Shown here one piece after another: positions 8,708 to 17,518 of a stretch of DNA of 50,899 nucleotides. Each line of letters opens with the position of its first letter. Position 1 is the stretch's first letter. This DNA is from a virus: positions 1 to 50,899 of IMG/VR virus record IMGVR_UViG_3300021440_000032, one strand, 5' to 3'. The notes under the pieces are model-generated. The model saw only the letters and a list, made by a program, of their open reading frames with translations, did not search any database and was not told the DNA's origin. A program made the translations under genes and the position numbers.

Positions 8708-10164
8708 TATGAATTTCCCATGTTTAGATCAACTTCAAATCCTCTAAAACGGATTGGTTGATTATCTGTATTTGTAAATATAAAGGCACGCTTTCTAAAG
8801 CCACCTAAACGACGAATGCTTGGAAGTTCTTGATTTAAAGTAATAGAGTATGTATTACTATACGTTTGATAATCATCATCTGTCCATTGTAGATTTATTG
8901 TAGCAGCATTGTTATTATCTACGAATAGCGAAAGTCTACCCATAAACTTCATCTGTAATGTTTCAAAGTCTAGTTGTTCTGTTCTTATAGTCATCGTATA
9001 AGAAGTTCCAGAATCTGTGAAGGTATTTAAAGCGAACTTAACTACTGCATTATCTGATGGAATATACATAAAAGTATTAATTTCAGAAGTAGAATAAGCT
9101 ACATCAGAATACTGAATATTAAAAGTACTGGTTCCTTTATACTTCCAATTAGTAAAGAAATCAGTTCCAATATTATAAGCAAATGTACTCCCAGCTACTG
9201 TGAACACATATAATGTATTGCTATCATATGTTACAATAGAAGCAGTAAGAGTAGTAAAATCAGTAATTCTAGATAGGAATCTTTGAATTTGTTGACTACC
9301 TACTGGGGTTACTTTAGAGTCCTCAATAAGAAACAGATCAGGAGCGCCATTATCATACTTACCAATAATATAGACTTTATTTCCAGATCTTACAGATCCA
9401 CCTAGATATCTAATCTGTTTATAGAAAGTATCATTTCTACCAAGTGGAGATCCAGCAGCATTAGCTGCATCATAGAAGTATTCTACAGACTCTGTACCTA
9501 AAGCAATGATATAGTTACTCATTCTTTCAATTCTGAGTAATGAGTCAGGGGACATTTCAGCAGAAATATAATTTGACGGTGTCCATGCTAATGGGGCATC
9601 ATTATCAGAGTTATATATATCTTGTGTTCCAGTCTTAACAATGAAAATATATCCGTCTAAGAATACTGGGTGTGGGAAGTGTGGGGAAGGTAAGTCAGCA
9701 TCAGCCGAGGTCGTTACCACAAAGGTATCAGATATCTCGCCTAGTTTAGTTCCATCTGACCACACTACAGTAACATGTCCATCGGAGTATAGGAATTCTT
9801 CAAACCCAACATCTCCGGTAGTGGTAGTTAAAGCTGCTGAACTTGTCGCAGTGCTAATATTAGTTGAAACATCCCAGAAGTAGAATGTGTTTCCAATGAC
9901 ATAAATTAGAGTATTCTTCTTTTGCCAAAAGTACATTCCTCTAAAGGAGGCTGTAATTAAACTAGCAGAAATGCTGGTAGTAGTCCCCTGTCTCTTTACT
10001 ACTGCCATATCCATTTGTTTAGTATCTTTATTTTTAAGTATTTCAACTGTACAATTCTCATATAGAGCATCGTAAGAATTAGTACTTCTTAAAAAGACAT
10101 CTTTAACTAGTGGAACTCTTTCTGTCTTATATGTAGAGTATTGTGGAGAATTAGAGAAAGGCAT
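8707..10164 (-). CDS. P22 gp10-like tail hub / packaged-DNA stabilisation protein
   Basis: 485 residues, close to the 472 of P22 gp10. Segments such as SVEYFYDAANAAGSPLGRND (about residues 226-245) and the following GGSVRSGNKVYIIG resemble the beta-propeller-like repeats of gp10 family proteins, which form the second ring of the tail machine beneath the portal and gp4 and plug the packaged DNA. The gene directly upstream encodes the gp4-like adaptor with zero spacing, the same neighbourhood as in P22-like tails. Confidence 0.7.
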   Translation of the reverse strand: MPFSNSPQYSTYKTERVPLVKDVFLRSTNSYDALYENCTVEILKNKDTKQMDMAVVKRQGTTTSISASLITASFRGMYFWQKKNTLIYVIGNTFYFWDVSTNISTATSSAALTTTTGDVGFEEFLYSDGHVTVVWSDGTKLGEISDTFVVTTSADADLPSPHFPHPVFLDGYIFIVKTGTQDIYNSDNDAPLAWTPSNYISAEMSPDSLLRIERMSNYIIALGTESVEYFYDAANAAGSPLGRNDTFYKQIRYLGGSVRSGNKVYIIGKYDNGAPDLFLIEDSKVTPVGSQQIQRFLSRITDFTTLTASIVTYDSNTLYVFTVAGSTFAYNIGTDFFTNWKYKGTSTFNIQYSDVAYSTSEINTFMYIPSDNAVVKFALNTFTDSGTSYTMTIRTEQLDFETLQMKFMGRLSLFVDNNNAATINLQWTDDDYQTYSNTYSITLNQELPSIRRLGGFRKRAFIFTNTDNQPIRFRGFEVDLNMGNS

Positions 10165-10859
10165 TATCTACTCAATACAGGTTGGAAGAATAAACTAGCA
10201 TTCTCGTTATTTGTAGCCTTAGCCATTTCGAGATGCATCTTAGCTTCTTCAGCTAGTTTAGATCTATCTTGTAAAGGAACATTATTCTCCACAGCTAGTG
10301 CTAATCCAGTGAAGTATATTACTGCATTATACCACTCTGTTGGAAAGTCAATGGTTTGAGCAGCATCAGTAGCTACCTGTAGTTCTAATTCACCAACGAT
10401 ATGTAAAGTCTTATTACTTACTACGGTAGCATTGGGTGCAGGCCATAGAGTTATTTTACCCGATGCTAGCTGAGGCTCATAAACTATTTGAACAGGAGTT
10501 CCATTATTTCCTAGAGGGAAAAAGTTATAGTTAAAGATAGAAACCACATTTAATGGGGTCTTTGACTGACTAGAGTTATCCTGCAACCAAGCTTGATATA
10601 ATTTAGCTAACTTATTAGGTTGAGTTAAAGTATACTCTGCTTGACCATTTACCATAGCTAATGTGGTATTGGTGAGTTTCCAAAGATTAAGTCCCTCACC
10701 ACGAAGTTCAGCAATTACAAGATTAAGAGCTTCAATACCTTCTGTTAGTTCTGTTCCGTCAGCAGCTTGACCTTTAGCCATAATACCAGTTTTACGATAA
10801 GCGGCATCTACTACCTGTTGTACTGTTCTCGTATAAGTTGTAATTCCTGAAGTTGCCAC
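10164..10859 (-). CDS. P22 gp4-like head-to-tail adaptor
   Basis: 231 residues. The N-terminal RTVQQVVDAAYRKTGIMAKG followed by EGIEALNLVIAELRGEG is the helical pattern of the head-tail connector/gp4 family. The C-terminal half has the DFPTEWYNAVIYFTGLALA segment typical of the same proteins. It should bind below the portal ring and receive the gp10-like hub encoded next. No muramidase motif is evident, so I do not claim the lytic activity reported for P22 gp4. Confidence 0.65.
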   Translation of the reverse strand: MATSGITTYTRTVQQVVDAAYRKTGIMAKGQAADGTELTEGIEALNLVIAELRGEGLNLWKLTNTTLAMVNGQAEYTLTQPNKLAKLYQAWLQDNSSQSKTPLNVVSIFNYNFFPLGNNGTPVQIVYEPQLASGKITLWPAPNATVVSNKTLHIVGELELQVATDAAQTIDFPTEWYNAVIYFTGLALAVENNVPLQDRSKLAEEAKMHLEMAKATNNENASLFFQPVLSR

Positions 10860-10860
10860 G

Positions 10861-11277
10861 TTATTTTCCTTTAATCTTATCTACTGTACGAGCAGCAGCA
10901 TATCCAATATATCCTACACCAAATAGTTGAACGAATTCAGATGGGATAGCTGCTAGCCAAGCTTTCATACCAGTAGCAATTGCAATAGCCATATCTGGTT
11001 TAAAAGCAGATAGAATACCCATTGGGATAGAGAACAGAATCATTGTGTACATTACATACATGAAGGATGGTCTTGCTCTAGAAGTCCATGGGTCAGAAGA
11101 ACTAGCTTCCGTAACGATAGCTTTCATTCTCTCTGTTAATTCTGTAAGCTCTCCTGTTTGCTGCATCTTCAGAAGATCTAGAGTTGCTTTATCTTTATCT
11201 GCTTGATTTGGAAACCAACGATCAATTAATTTTCCAGCTAGGTCTGCTATTGTTCCAAGTCCAGTTAAGTCTGCCAT
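10861..11277 (-). CDS. Putative holin (3TM type)
   Basis: 138 residues from the ATG at 11277, which has an AAGGAA Shine-Dalgarno; a longer open frame to 11331 overlaps the spike gene and is unlikely. The protein has a soluble, charged N-terminal half (MADLTGLGTIADLAGKLIDRWFP) then hydrophobic segments (about residues 79-100 and 105-130), the layout of the gene-transfer-agent 3TM holin family. It would permeabilise the inner membrane to release the lysozyme encoded at 1310-1747. Confidence 0.65.
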   Translation of the reverse strand: MADLTGLGTIADLAGKLIDRWFPNQADKDKATLDLLKMQQTGELTELTERMKAIVTEASSSDPWTSRARPSFMYVMYTMILFSIPMGILSAFKPDMAIAIATGMKAWLAAIPSEFVQLFGVGYIGYAAARTVDKIKGK

Positions 11278-11285
11278 ATTTTTCC

Positions 11286-12608
11286 TTATACAGAAGCACC
11301 AGTTGCATCTACCCAAATAGTGCCAGTCCAAAAGATAGGCTTTCCATTTGCATTTAGTGTAGTATCAAAGTATAGGGACCCACGATTTCTGGTATTTAAT
11401 GTTGGTCTTGATCCAGTAGCTCCAGATGAGGCTGCATTTAGAATTCCATAGGATTTAGATGTACCATAAATTTGGTAATGCTCAGGAGTATATGTATCTG
11501 TAATCTCTACTAATGTATCACTACCAACCGTACTATATCCGAACCGCCCGGAAGCATTAGTAGCCCCGTGTCTACAGGGACCAATTCTACCATAGTAGTT
11601 ACCAACACTATTTAGATCAATATCATACTTAGAACTACCAGAGAAGGCTACTCCTTCAATATGGAATATAGTTCCCGCATTTAGACTAATATTTGAGTAG
11701 AGAGCATTATTAATATGGCATTCTCCACCAAGAATAGATATAGTAGCAGTAGTAGACGTAGACTTTATGCCTTCTTTACCATTAGCCTCAGAGTATATTC
11801 CAATAAGATCAATACTACGGGTTGGGTTTTGAATTATAATACCCTCATTTACAGCATTTTCTGACTTTACATTTAACAATCTAATTCCAGATTGAGATGT
11901 ACCACTGCCACTACCAATAGTAAAGTTTACTGTATTAGCAGTATTCTTTACATTATCTAGCGTCCAATCATTTGCTTCTTGTTTTAAATAAACCCCAATA
12001 CCACATTTAGAGACACTAGAATCCTTTACTGTATTTACAAATGAATACTGTGTTACTTCAATTCCATTTCCAGTGAAGTTAGATATATGACAATTTTCAA
12101 TCAGATTACCTGTAGCAGCAGAACCAGATGTTCCATAGAATACAACACCATTAGTGCCTGTTCCATTACCAAAGATACCTAGGTTTCTTAGTACTCCACC
12201 TTGAGTTCCAAATGTACTACCATCACCGAATCTAACTGCACTTGCCCCAGAGCATTGAAATGTTACTGGGGTTGTATTACTAGTAGAAGATGTCCCAATG
12301 TATGGAGCCCCTTCCCCTTCTAAGGTTACTCTATTTCGTAAAGTAATACCAGTAGAACCGAGACCGTATACTCCAGTTGTTTTCCTTGGAAAAAATAATG
12401 TACCACCACCACTAGCTGATAAAGAATCAATAGCAGCTTGGATAGCTGTTGATTGATCACTTCCGTCATCTAAGATTCCCAGATAATATACATTGGTTCC
12501 GAATAGAGTTGTTTTTGTAGTCCCATTAGTGTACACAAAATCATTAACATCATTTAGCCATGAGGCTGGTACTGGAGTTACTCCATCTACGAAAGTTGTA
12601 TCACTCAT
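11286..12608 (-). CDS. Tail spike with right-handed beta-helix (pectate-lyase-like)
   Basis: 440 residues from the ATG at 12608, preceded by AAGGAA; an upstream ATG at 12653 overlaps the preceding gene and lacks a ribosome site. The N-terminal MSDTTFVDGVTPVPASWLNDVNDFVY is a virion-anchoring head found on many podovirus spikes. Residues about 60-330 show the Pectate_lyase_3 opening (DDGSDQSTAIQAAIDSL) and repeating N-x-x-N-x-V beta-helix rungs. The C-terminus (GSLYFDTTLNANGKPIFWTG) is a common spike end. It likely binds or cleaves host surface polysaccharide. Confidence 0.85.
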   Translation of the reverse strand: MSDTTFVDGVTPVPASWLNDVNDFVYTNGTTKTTLFGTNVYYLGILDDGSDQSTAIQAAIDSLSASGGGTLFFPRKTTGVYGLGSTGITLRNRVTLEGEGAPYIGTSSTSNTTPVTFQCSGASAVRFGDGSTFGTQGGVLRNLGIFGNGTGTNGVVFYGTSGSAATGNLIENCHISNFTGNGIEVTQYSFVNTVKDSSVSKCGIGVYLKQEANDWTLDNVKNTANTVNFTIGSGSGTSQSGIRLLNVKSENAVNEGIIIQNPTRSIDLIGIYSEANGKEGIKSTSTTATISILGGECHINNALYSNISLNAGTIFHIEGVAFSGSSKYDIDLNSVGNYYGRIGPCRHGATNASGRFGYSTVGSDTLVEITDTYTPEHYQIYGTSKSYGILNAASSGATGSRPTLNTRNRGSLYFDTTLNANGKPIFWTGTIWVDATGASV

Positions 12609-12616
12609 CTTATTCC

Positions 12617-12949
12617 TTATAAAATCTGTTTCGGAGTACCTGCTATCATACAACCTGCCGTGGTCATACCAGCAATACTAGTTGGAATAATTGGACAATA
12701 TTGTGCATAATTAAAGTTTGATAGTTGATAAGGTACATTCGTATATGTATAGTTTTCAGGACGAGTCCATGGTGGTACTACTACCTCTTCTCTGATCCTG
12801 ATGAAATCTTGTGGATGGCGGGTTTCCCAATCATTTTTACAAACTTTTAGTCCGTCCCACCTATCCCTGAGTTTATCTGAAGGGAAACGTTTTCCACAGA
12901 CATCACATATTGCAGCAAAAGTTCCTGGCCACTTACCCTTATACGTCAT
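12617..12949 (-). CDS. Small protein with zinc-finger-like CX2C
   Basis: 110 residues. The N-terminal half has CDVCGKRFPSDKLRDRWDG...VCKNDWETRHPQDFIR, a CX2C-plus-single-Cys arrangement common in a widespread but uncharacterised phage protein found next to tail-fibre genes. The C-terminal half is Tyr/Asn/Pro-rich. Its start overlaps the upstream gene's stop (ATGA), so the two are probably coupled. Role unknown. Confidence 0.6.
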   Translation of the reverse strand: MTYKGKWPGTFAAICDVCGKRFPSDKLRDRWDGLKVCKNDWETRHPQDFIRIREEVVVPPWTRPENYTYTNVPYQLSNFNYAQYCPIIPTSIAGMTTAGCMIAGTPKQIL

Positions 12950-13197
12950 CGGTTTAGCCTCTCAATTTCCTGACGAAAATCTAACTTCATTTCATCCAAG
13001 CGAACGAATAATTCTTCCTTGAATTCTCTGAAGTCTTCCTTTTTAATGTAAGAGTCTTTAATCTTATCAATTGCTACCTGGTGTTCTTTTAACTTATCAT
13101 TAACACCATCTGCTGTGTACTTAACAAAGAACATAATGATCCCCATAAGCACATTAACTATTAAAGAAACTACTGCTAGTACAACTGCTAAATCCAT
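12946..13197 (-). CDS. Membrane-anchored coiled-coil protein (possible inner-membrane spanin)
   Basis: 83 residues: one N-terminal transmembrane segment (about residues 5-25, LAVVSLIVNVLMGIIMFFVKY) followed by a charged helical tail rich in Glu, Lys and Arg. A single N-terminal anchor plus coiled coil within the lysis-gene neighbourhood fits an inner-membrane spanin or a haemolysin-XhlA-like accessory holin. Neither can be confirmed by eye, and no matching outer-membrane spanin is adjacent. Confidence 0.55.
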   Translation of the reverse strand: MDLAVVLAVVSLIVNVLMGIIMFFVKYTADGVNDKLKEHQVAIDKIKDSYIKKEDFREFKEELFVRLDEMKLDFRQEIERLNR

Positions 13198-13200
13198 ATA

Positions 13201-13284
13201 TCATACACTTCCTACATATAGTGAAGTCAACGCCTGAGTGCACACCAAAAATAGGGCGAGGGCTGCGGTTAGAGCGGTCAACAT
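13201..13284 (-). CDS. Tiny hydrophobic peptide (27 aa)
   Basis: MLTALTAALALFLVCTQALT then SLYVGSV: one hydrophobic span. It begins just past the SGNH gene's stop and ends just before the membrane protein at 13197, so it fills an otherwise empty slot. It lies at the edge of the GC-rich patch and may have arrived with it. The ribosome site is weak, so expression is uncertain. Confidence 0.35.
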   Translation of the reverse strand: MLTALTAALALFLVCTQALTSLYVGSV

Positions 13285-13288
13285 ATTC

Positions 13289-14734
13289 TCAAGGGCGGTA
13301 TTTACTGATGGCGTCAGTAAGCAAATTCCCCCACACCACCTGGGTCGCTTGATTTGCGTGCAGCCCATCGACATACGTGCCCGCCATGAGGTGCTGCGGG
13401 GTACCACCGTCGTTACATACGCCGTTGAAATCGAGCACAGGTGGCCCGTAGCTAGTGAGCTCCGTATTTGCAGTGAGCCTCCTAGCATCCATCGCCGCAT
13501 CCCAATCGGTGCCACCAGCACCGTTGTTGCGAGGGATGCCATTTCGCAAAAGGGCTTTAATACCCAGCTTTTTGCACAGCGCGAGGAATGCGACTACTCC
13601 AGATCGAGGCATACCGAGCGTTGTGACCAGTACGCCCGTTGCCGAATGATCGTTAGGCGTAAACCCGTTGAACACTGCGATGTGCGGACACGCCCCTACG
13701 GCGTCGAGTGCAGTCAGCAGCTTGTTGCCCAGGTAGGTGAACTGCTGCGTCGTTGCGCCCGGCATACCACAGTTGACGAAACCAACTGGTGATGTTGACG
13801 TGGTCATTGCTATCGCCGCTTGCATCGGGTATCCACGCTGGTAAGACGGCAACTGCGACCCAGCATCATTGCTATCGCCTACCGTGATAAACGTCATGCC
13901 TCGTCTCTTCGAGCGCACAAGGACGCCAAAAATGTTATTGGCTATAGTCGTTGACTGGGCTCCACTAAAAGCACCTGTTAGCTGAGTACCGGTCCCGTGC
14001 GAGAAGCCAGGGAACATGAATCGCCCCAGATCATCTTTACCTGTTCCGCCCCATCCAGTTGAACCGGCCGCCCAGGTAGTGATTTTCTCGCTCCCAGTTG
14101 TGGTGGCGTACTCTGTGCGGACAGTGATAGCTGCACGCTGACCGCCGTCCGTGCGCGCCGACGCCACCGCGTAGAGCGGCACGAAATCGGTGATATACCA
14201 ATCGATGTCAGTGTAGCCGTTGCCCGTTGACACGCCGCTCGCCGCCGCCATCGTCAGCGTTGATTTTCCGCCGCTGAATGTGACTGCTTTTTGGTTGCCA
14301 GAGAAATTGGCGTCGTTACCGTAACTGTCCCAGGCTGGGCACTGCGCGACGGTCATCCCTGTGATTTGAGCGGCGCCAGAGGTTGCGCGGTTTGCCAGTA
14401 CAAATGCAATGGCATCAACTTCATCTACCTCAACTTCAAGCGAAACGCAGAACGTAGTTCGCGTGTCTCCGCTTGTCCAGCCGAACGCCGACGCAGCAGT
14501 TTGATCAGATCCTAAAATTGTCCACATTTTTGTGGTCACGTAGTCATTTGCTGCCGGTGCTGGCAGCGACCGCCACAATCCATCAGACGCTATGTATAGG
14601 CTATCCCCCACAGTCGCAGTCTTCCCGGCATTGCTCGCGGCTGGGTATCTAGTATTTAAAGTGGATAAATCTACAAATGTTCCTAAAAAATCAGAGGAAT
14701 TACCACTAATAACATTGTTTACGTTAGTAGACAT
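13289..14734 (-). CDS. Tail protein with SGNH/GDSL hydrolase domain
   Basis: 481 residues. SGNH blocks are visible: block I FITVGDSNDAGS (Ser nucleophile, about residues 280-291), block III-like NGFTPND (about 352-358) and block V DGLHANQ (catalytic Asp/His, about 455-461). Such domains on tail fibres deacetylate or de-esterify host surface glycans. The first 30-40 codons are AT-rich like the rest of the phage, but from about 14640 down to 13220 the DNA is strikingly GC-rich, so the hydrolase domain looks grafted onto a native virion-binding head. Confidence 0.82.
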   Translation of the reverse strand: MSTNVNNVISGNSSDFLGTFVDLSTLNTRYPAASNAGKTATVGDSLYIASDGLWRSLPAPAANDYVTTKMWTILGSDQTAASAFGWTSGDTRTTFCVSLEVEVDEVDAIAFVLANRATSGAAQITGMTVAQCPAWDSYGNDANFSGNQKAVTFSGGKSTLTMAAASGVSTGNGYTDIDWYITDFVPLYAVASARTDGGQRAAITVRTEYATTTGSEKITTWAAGSTGWGGTGKDDLGRFMFPGFSHGTGTQLTGAFSGAQSTTIANNIFGVLVRSKRRGMTFITVGDSNDAGSQLPSYQRGYPMQAAIAMTTSTSPVGFVNCGMPGATTQQFTYLGNKLLTALDAVGACPHIAVFNGFTPNDHSATGVLVTTLGMPRSGVVAFLALCKKLGIKALLRNGIPRNNGAGGTDWDAAMDARRLTANTELTSYGPPVLDFNGVCNDGGTPQHLMAGTYVDGLHANQATQVVWGNLLTDAISKYRP

Positions 14735-15075
14735 TATACCCCCATTAGAACTGTTACAGTAGCACCAGTACCACTAATAGCAGTAACATTTGCTCTTACA
14801 TATTTCCAGGACGCAGAAGTTGTAAATCCGTCGGTAGCACTAGTTGTACCAGAGAGTGTAATAGTACCAGCAACTGTGGAACACCAATTAGTTCCATCTA
14901 AAGATACCTCAATATTAATTGTAGCGGATACAGTTCCAGTACCTACAACTGTAGCCTGGAAAGTTGAATAAGGAGAATCCTTATAAATTTGTGATTGTGC
15001 ACCAGTGGATGTTACACCAGCAGCAGGAGTAAGATTATATACCTTACCAGATTTTAACCAAACATTACTTGACAT
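14734..15075 (-). CDS. Small virion protein (decoration or fibre-base type)
   Basis: 113 residues with a Thr/Ser/Val-rich, beta-strand-like composition (TINIEVSLDGTNWCSTV, ASWKYVRANVTAISGTGATVTVLM), typical of small immunoglobulin- or jelly-roll-like phage surface proteins. It abuts the SGNH gene with a one-base overlap. No specific family can be named. Confidence 0.5.
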   Translation of the reverse strand: MSSNVWLKSGKVYNLTPAAGVTSTGAQSQIYKDSPYSTFQATVVGTGTVSATINIEVSLDGTNWCSTVAGTITLSGTTSATDGFTTSASWKYVRANVTAISGTGATVTVLMGV

Positions 15076-15095
15076 AGTATCTCCCCAAGAGATAA

Positions 15096-15114
15096 GGCGG
15101 GCTCACCACCCGCC
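15096..15114 (-). terminator. Hairpin, possible weak terminator
   Basis: GGCGGG and CCCGCC arms with a 7-base loop, between two structural genes. On the minus strand it is followed by TTATCTCTT, a poor T-tract, so it may attenuate late transcription or protect a 3' end and not stop it fully. Confidence 0.4.
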
Positions 15115-15119
15115 CTAAA

Positions 15120-15557
15120 TTAACGAACGTACCAGATAGCTACTTTGTAAGGACCACCTGCTGATGATGCTGTACCTGATTCAGTATACTTAGCATAGAT
15201 CTGAATATCAGCACCAAGAGGAATATTCTCTAGCTGTGGCATATTTGCTGAATTAACTGAAGCTGTAGGAATAATTAATCCACCAGTAGTTTTTACATCT
15301 TGAGCGTTTACAAACTCGTTAGAGTTCGCTGAAGTACTACCAATACTAATCGTTGCAGTTGTACCAGCATTAGACGCAGCACCATAGATTAGAAATCCTA
15401 AAATAGAAGCATCTGCGGGGAGCACTGCTTTTAGAGAGGCAGTAGTATCTGTTCTAGACACCTGAAAAACTTTTAGACTACCCTCTTTCGGGGAGGGGCT
15501 GATTGCTGTTGGTCCGGTAGAACCTGGGTAGACTAGGTCTACTTGTTTAAATCCCAT
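15120..15557 (-). CDS. Structural protein, beta-rich
   Basis: 145 residues, Ala/Ser/Thr/Gly-rich. It starts MGFKQVDLVYPGSTGPTAIS and ends YKVAIWYVR, with alternating hydrophobic residues suggesting a beta sandwich. It is the first gene after the capsid terminator and is flanked by hairpins on both sides, so it may be expressed at its own level. Probable head decoration or fibre protein; family not recognised. Confidence 0.5.
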   Translation of the reverse strand: MGFKQVDLVYPGSTGPTAISPSPKEGSLKVFQVSRTDTTASLKAVLPADASILGFLIYGAASNAGTTATISIGSTSANSNEFVNAQDVKTTGGLIIPTASVNSANMPQLENIPLGADIQIYAKYTESGTASSAGGPYKVAIWYVR

Positions 15558-15576
15558 GATATTTCCTTTGTAAATA

Positions 15577-15600
15577 AAAAACCCCCAAGCAGCACTTGGG
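15577..15600 (-). terminator. Rho-independent terminator after capsid/endonuclease genes
   Basis: On the minus strand CCCAAG, a TGCTG loop and CTTGGG are followed by GGTTTTTT. It lies 22 bases past the endonuclease stop. Since the endonuclease seems to be an insertion, this was probably the terminator of the capsid gene and helps give a strong separate capsid transcript. Confidence 0.85.
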
Positions 15601-15622
15601 CTGATGGGGGCCGTATTAGCTA

Positions 15623-15976
15623 TTAGGCGCCTTGAGTCTGAATATATCTCTTTGCTACTTCTAATAGAAGAGGATTATCTTTAAATAATCCTAATCCAGT
15701 ATTACAATCTGTGCATAAAAGACCACGAATAGTTCCGGTTTTATGACAATGATCTACTGCTAGATCACGTACTTTACCAGTTCTATGGTCTTTCTTACTC
15801 TCTGGTTGTAAACAAATAGCACAAACAAAGTCTTGATCAGAAAGAAGTTTCTTATATGTCTCTAAAGAAATATTAAATCGTTTCTTTAGGTCAATACTTT
15901 TCATCTTCTCAGGATTACGTTTTCTGTATTCCTGCATGTATTTTGACCAAGTCTCTTTTGTATGAGATTTATTCAT
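15623..15976 (-). CDS. Endonuclease VII-type homing endonuclease
   Basis: 117 residues with the recombination endonuclease VII pattern: CAICLQPE (first zinc Cys pair), then LAVDHCHKTGTIRGLLCTDC and NTGLG (His-Me finger plus second Cys pair), about residues 50-97. Free-standing members act as homing nucleases. It begins 3 bases after the capsid stop. Its own last codons (TQGA, TAA-TAG) copy the capsid end (SQGA, TAA-TGA), suggesting that insertion duplicated the capsid 3' end. Confidence 0.85.
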   Translation of the reverse strand: MNKSHTKETWSKYMQEYRKRNPEKMKSIDLKKRFNISLETYKKLLSDQDFVCAICLQPESKKDHRTGKVRDLAVDHCHKTGTIRGLLCTDCNTGLGLFKDNPLLLEVAKRYIQTQGA

Positions 15977-15979
15977 TCA

Positions 15980-16888
15980 TTAGGCACCCTGGCTTCCGTA
16001 GATAGCACGGGGATCAGTCCAACCGAAGCTATAACGGGCAGAAGCCTTATACTTAGCATTTTCAGTATCGAAGTCTTCATCCATACCGAACTCATCACCA
16101 CGACGTTCAAAGTACTTCAGTCCATGTTGAACATCAGTGCGGATGAACCAAGCGTCTTGATCGGTTAGATAATGGTTAACCACAATCTTAGGAATCAGAC
16201 CCATATCCTTCAGAGCATTGATATCATTGTTATCGGTACCAACACGACCTGCTGTTTTCAGGATACGCTGTGCTTCAAAAGCTAGTTGACGAGGAATGAT
16301 TAGGGTCTTAGGTAGAACCTTGATCAGTAGACCACGATCATTAGTGAAGCCACCAATGTCGATGCAAGCTTGCTCTAGGGATGCTTCTGATAGGTCAGCA
16401 GCAGTAGAGATTACGTTACTCCATGTACCACCAGCAAAGTTTGCATGGTTGGAAGCGATCATTTGAACGCCATCACCACCAGTGTAGTTAGAATCGAATG
16501 CACGGTTATAAACGTTAGCTGCAACGATTTCCTTGGTTTGACGCATAGAGAAGGCTAGGCCTTGAGCTTTACGTTGACCAACTACATCATACTGATCATC
16601 TTCATAGATCTCACGAGTTACGATAAAACCTAGAGCAAAGACGGTATGATTATACCGAGTGATGAAGCCTTGACGTTCAGTATCATAAGTGATAGGAGAA
16701 CCTTCAGGCTTTTGAACGGCCAGTCCAAATGAACTGATACCGACATCTTCTTCAAACTGCTTACGTGATGTATAGGTATCGAATAGGTCTGTATATTCTA
16801 CAGGATACTCATCATAAGCCTTACCATACCATGCGTTAATACCAGGCCATAGGGCCTTGGCAAACGAGGAACTATTAATAACTGACAT
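15980..16888 (-). CDS. Major capsid protein
   Basis: 302 residues, preceded by a strong Shine-Dalgarno (AGAAAGGAA). The order scaffold, small structural genes, capsid fits. Segments such as QGFITRYNHTVFALGFIVTR and EIVAANVYNRAFD (about residues 74-135), and a C-terminal SARYSFGWTDPRAIYG, are typical of HK97-fold capsid proteins of podovirus-like phages in which the N-arm is short. It lacks a cleavable delta domain, consistent with a separate scaffold gene at 17920-18717. A GroES-like protein encoded upstream may assist its folding. Confidence 0.85.
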   Translation of the reverse strand: MSVINSSSFAKALWPGINAWYGKAYDEYPVEYTDLFDTYTSRKQFEEDVGISSFGLAVQKPEGSPITYDTERQGFITRYNHTVFALGFIVTREIYEDDQYDVVGQRKAQGLAFSMRQTKEIVAANVYNRAFDSNYTGGDGVQMIASNHANFAGGTWSNVISTAADLSEASLEQACIDIGGFTNDRGLLIKVLPKTLIIPRQLAFEAQRILKTAGRVGTDNNDINALKDMGLIPKIVVNHYLTDQDAWFIRTDVQHGLKYFERRGDEFGMDEDFDTENAKYKASARYSFGWTDPRAIYGSQGA

Positions 16889-16907
16889 GTGTTATTCCTT
16901 TCTAAAA

Positions 16908-17489
16908 TTAGATACCAGTAGTACCAGCACTACCAAAGTTAGCGGTATTTAGAGTAACCAGTAACTTCCAGTTAGATGAATCAGACATGTCTTGGTCAGG
17001 GGCCTGACGAACACCGATAATCTTTAGAGGTAGAGTTGAAGTAGTAGCCTTGGTTGACATCTTAGCTACCAGTCCGGAAAGACCAGTAGTAGCTGAACCA
17101 GCAGTGTAGGTTAGGCCAATGTTTAAACCGACATCGGTAATGGCAGCGGCAGCATCAGCTTGGATTTCATACACTACAGTAGGATCTACAACAACAAATG
17201 CTGTACGAGCAGTAGAAGCTGCACGGTATCCTGAGACTGCGTTTAGATTGGAATAATCAGGCACGAAACCAACTACAACACCAACATGAAGGTCAGCATC
17301 AGCAGTTGAACGTGCAATACTAGCCACACCAGTAGCACTTGCAGTGCCACTAAATTTAACTAGGTCGCCTACATAGGATGCTGTACCATCAGCAGCCAGG
17401 AAGGCAAAGGATTCGGTTTGACCTGTCCATGCAGAACCAGATAGGTGCTTTACAGGACGGAGACCGAGAACTCGACTTACGTTAGACAT
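16908..17489 (-). CDS. Structural (capsid decoration-like) protein
   Basis: 193 residues. MSNVSRVLGLRPVKHLSGSAWTG opens a domain rich in Gly, Ala, Thr and Val with phrases such as YVGDLVKFSGTA and VGVVVGFVPDY that recur in proteins encoded directly before capsid genes in podoviruses. It probably sits on or within the capsid. It ends 19 bases before the capsid ATG and is likely co-transcribed. Confidence 0.55.
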   Translation of the reverse strand: MSNVSRVLGLRPVKHLSGSAWTGQTESFAFLAADGTASYVGDLVKFSGTASATGVASIARSTADADLHVGVVVGFVPDYSNLNAVSGYRAASTARTAFVVVDPTVVYEIQADAAAAITDVGLNIGLTYTAGSATTGLSGLVAKMSTKATTSTLPLKIIGVRQAPDQDMSDSSNWKLLVTLNTANFGSAGTTGI

Positions 17490-17518
17490 TTATATCTCCA
17501 GTAAATGCCCTTCGAGAA

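Noticed and set aside
13238-13792. 184-codon plus-strand frame in the GC-rich patch
   Set aside because: High GC leaves frames open on the other strand; it is antisense to the SGNH gene and Arg/Cys/His-rich like typical shadow translation.
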